Shown: positions 5,838 to 6,764 of the stretch, piece by piece | Layout of the letters: each line of letters begins with the position of its first letter | Numbering within the stretch: the first letter of the stretch is position 1 | Assembly: GCA_937875715.1 (NCBI GenBank) | Contig: CALEHZ010000210.1 | Coordinates: 1-6,764, forward strand | Reading direction: 5' to 3' | Length of the DNA: 6,764 nucleotides | DNA from: an uncultured Campylobacter sp. | GTDB taxonomy: Bacteria > Campylobacterota > Campylobacteria > Campylobacterales > Campylobacteraceae | Position numbers and translations under genes: made by a program | Notes under the pieces: model-generated | Told to the model about the DNA's origin: nothing | The model's database searches: none | Seen by the model: the letters and a program-made list of their open reading frames with translations, nothing else

Positions 5838-5841
5838 TCCT
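5838..5841 (-). promoter_or_regulatory. Ribosome binding site fixing the start of the PgbA-like gene
   Basis: AGGA on the minus strand is six bases before the ATG at 5831. No comparable site precedes the in-frame ATG at 5867, so the shorter start is preferred. Confidence 0.7.
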
Positions 5842-5857
5842 GTAAAAAAATTTCGCA

Positions 5858-5863
5858 AGTATA
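5858..5863 (-). promoter_or_regulatory. Candidate -10 box for the pgbA-like/glcD operon
   Basis: TATACT, preceded by TGC and a T6 run on the minus strand, is one mismatch from consensus. A start near 5851 would leave a leader of about 20 bases before the ATG at 5831. It faces away from the + strand -10 box at 5888-5893. Confidence 0.6.
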
Positions 5864-5877
5864 GCAAAAAAGTGCTA
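5862..5877. repeat. Short inverted repeat between the divergent promoters
   Basis: TAGCA (5862-5866) and TGCTA (5873-5877) form an inverted repeat with a six-base spacer, overlapping the minus-strand -10 box and lying upstream of the + strand -10 box. It could be an operator half-site pair, but five-base arms are short enough to arise by chance. Confidence 0.3.
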
Positions 5878-5887
5878 AAAATAAAGG

Positions 5888-5893
5888 TATAAT
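5888..5893 (+). promoter_or_regulatory. -10 box for pseI
   Basis: A perfect TATAAT lies 43 bases before the pseI ATG. A start near 5900 gives a leader of about 36 bases. This indicates that pseI can be transcribed from its own sigma-70-type promoter, not only as part of a longer operon. Confidence 0.65.
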
Positions 5894-5935
5894 TTCATAA
5901 ATTATTTAAAAAATTCACTCTAAAAGGTGCGAAAA

Positions 5936-6764
5936 ATGACTTTAAAAGATCTGCAAAAGACTTATATAATCGCTGAAATGTCAGCAAATCACAACGGCGA
6001 TTTTGAAAAAGCAAAAGAGATAGTAAAAGCCGCAAAAGACGCAGGTGCCGATGCTATAAAGCTTCAAACTTATAAGCCAGAAACTATCACGCTAAATAGC
6101 TCTAATGCTGAGTTTATGATAAAAGGCGGACTTTGGGATGGATATAGACTTTTTGATTTGTATGCTGAGGCGATGACGCCGTGGGAGTGGCACGAGCCTT
6201 TGATGAAATACGCAAACGAACTTGGGCTTGATTGCTTTTCATCGCCTTTTGACAAAAGCGCTGTGGATTTGATGGAAAGCCTTGATATGCCAGCATTTAA
6301 AATCGCAAGCTTTGAAATAACAGATATAAATCTAATAAAAGAGTGCGCAAAGCATGGCAAACCGGTGATAATTTCAACTGGGTGCGCTCATTTAGGCGAT
6401 ATTGATAGGGCAGTAGAAGCCTGTCATAGCGTAGGAAACGACCAAATTGCCTTGCTAAAATGTACTTCAAGCTATCCAAGCCCTTATGAAGATATAAATC
6501 TTAGGGCTTTGGAGAGTTTAAAACGCACCTTTGGCTGCGTGGTGGGGCTTAGCGACCATACTTTTGGCTATGAAGTAGCGCTTGGTGCTGTGGCACTTGG
6601 AGCAAAAATCATTGAAAAGCACTTTATCATTAAGCGAAGTGATGGTGGGCCAGATAGTGGATTTTCTATGGAAGCAGATGAGTTTGGCGCTATGTGTAAG
6701 GCGATAAGAAATCTAGAACTTGCTCTTGGCGATGAAAAATATGAACTTACGCCAAAGCAAAAGA
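5936..6764 (+). CDS. pseI: Pseudaminic acid synthase, 3' end outside the window
   Basis: The reading frame opens at ATG 5936 and stays open for 276 complete codons to the window edge; the full protein should be about 340 residues. PseI condenses 6-deoxy-2,4-diacetamido-altrose with phosphoenolpyruvate to make pseudaminic acid, which Campylobacter attaches to flagellin. The NeuB-type barrel is clear: IIAEMSANHNGD (11-22), GADAIKLQTY (37-46), IKGGLWDGYRLFDLY (62-76), CFSSPFDK (100-107), KIASFEITD (122-130), STG (147-149), LKCTSSYP (174-181), GLSDHTFGYE (204-213) and IIEKHFI (225-231). His208 and His229 correspond to the metal-binding histidines of NeuB. The IKGGLWD stretch favours PseI over legionaminic or sialic acid synthases. 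AAAAGG lies eight bases before the ATG. The C-terminal SAF (antifreeze-like) domain is beyond the window. Residues after STG read CAH where C. jejuni PseI, as I recall it, has IAT. The flanking genes to the left are not sugar biosynthesis genes; those to the right are unseen. Confidence 0.93.
   Translation, partial: MTLKDLQKTYIIAEMSANHNGDFEKAKEIVKAAKDAGADAIKLQTYKPETITLNSSNAEFMIKGGLWDGYRLFDLYAEAMTPWEWHEPLMKYANELGLDCFSSPFDKSAVDLMESLDMPAFKIASFEITDINLIKECAKHGKPVIISTGCAHLGDIDRAVEACHSVGNDQIALLKCTSSYPSPYEDINLRALESLKRTFGCVVGLSDHTFGYEVALGAVALGAKIIEKHFIIKRSDGGPDSGFSMEADEFGAMCKAIRNLELALGDEKYELTPKQK

Noticed and set aside
5832..5867. N-terminal extension of the PgbA-like protein to ATG 5867
   Set aside because: The extension would precede a complete signal peptide, lacks a ribosome site, and overlaps the candidate -10 box; the ATG at 5831 is better.
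6070..6360. 96-codon open frame on the minus strand inside pseI
   Set aside because: It is antisense to the conserved NeuB barrel, with no start signals.
1..6764. Undescribed defence, mobile or multi-gene system
   Set aside because: No integrase, transposase, toxin-antitoxin pair, nuclease/helicase set or compositional island is seen; all long genes belong to known families.

Overview
This window looks like chromosomal DNA from a Campylobacter-type member of the Campylobacterota. The reasons are: low G+C, very AT-rich gaps, promoters that consist mainly of a -10 box, and gene content typical of the group (a PgbA-type secreted protein next to a GlcD oxidase, a pseudaminic acid synthase, a Hcp/Sel1-like cysteine-rich secreted protein). 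The malate dehydrogenase differs clearly from my recollection of the C. jejuni one, so another Campylobacter species is more likely. The species assignment is inference.

Layout, left to right. (1) 1-162: AT-rich gap with copies of the palindrome GAATTTTATAAAATTC, then a candidate -10 box. (2) 163-1434, + strand: an ArsB-type membrane transporter with an unusual C-terminal signature loop. (3) 1435-1512: short convergent gap. (4) Minus-strand block read right to left: a PgbA-N-domain secreted protein (5831-5112) and GlcD-type FAD oxidase (5112-3733), overlapping by one base; then a 161-bp repeat-rich gap; then malate dehydrogenase (3571-2690), a DinB-fold protein (2693-2190) overlapping it by four bases, and a secreted Sel1/Hcp-like protein (2133-1513). 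(5) 5832-5935: divergent promoter region. (6) 5936-6764, + strand: pseI, cut off by the window end.

How the genes fit together. GlcD and malate dehydrogenase both oxidise 2-hydroxy acids and are plausibly part of organic-acid respiration and the TCA cycle. The PgbA-like and Sel1-like proteins are exported. PseI makes pseudaminic acid, the sugar used to glycosylate flagellin. The window looks like ordinary core or near-core chromosome, and I see no sign of a mobile element, CRISPR array, RNA gene or undescribed multi-gene system. The points most worth a second look are non-coding: the GAATTT...AAATTC palindrome family, a 16-bp tandem duplication that creates or destroys a -10 box across the dinB stop codon, and three 9-bp tandem units starting inside the glcD stop codon. 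The altered ArsB signature is the main coding oddity. No stretch of more than 300 bases lacks a gene.
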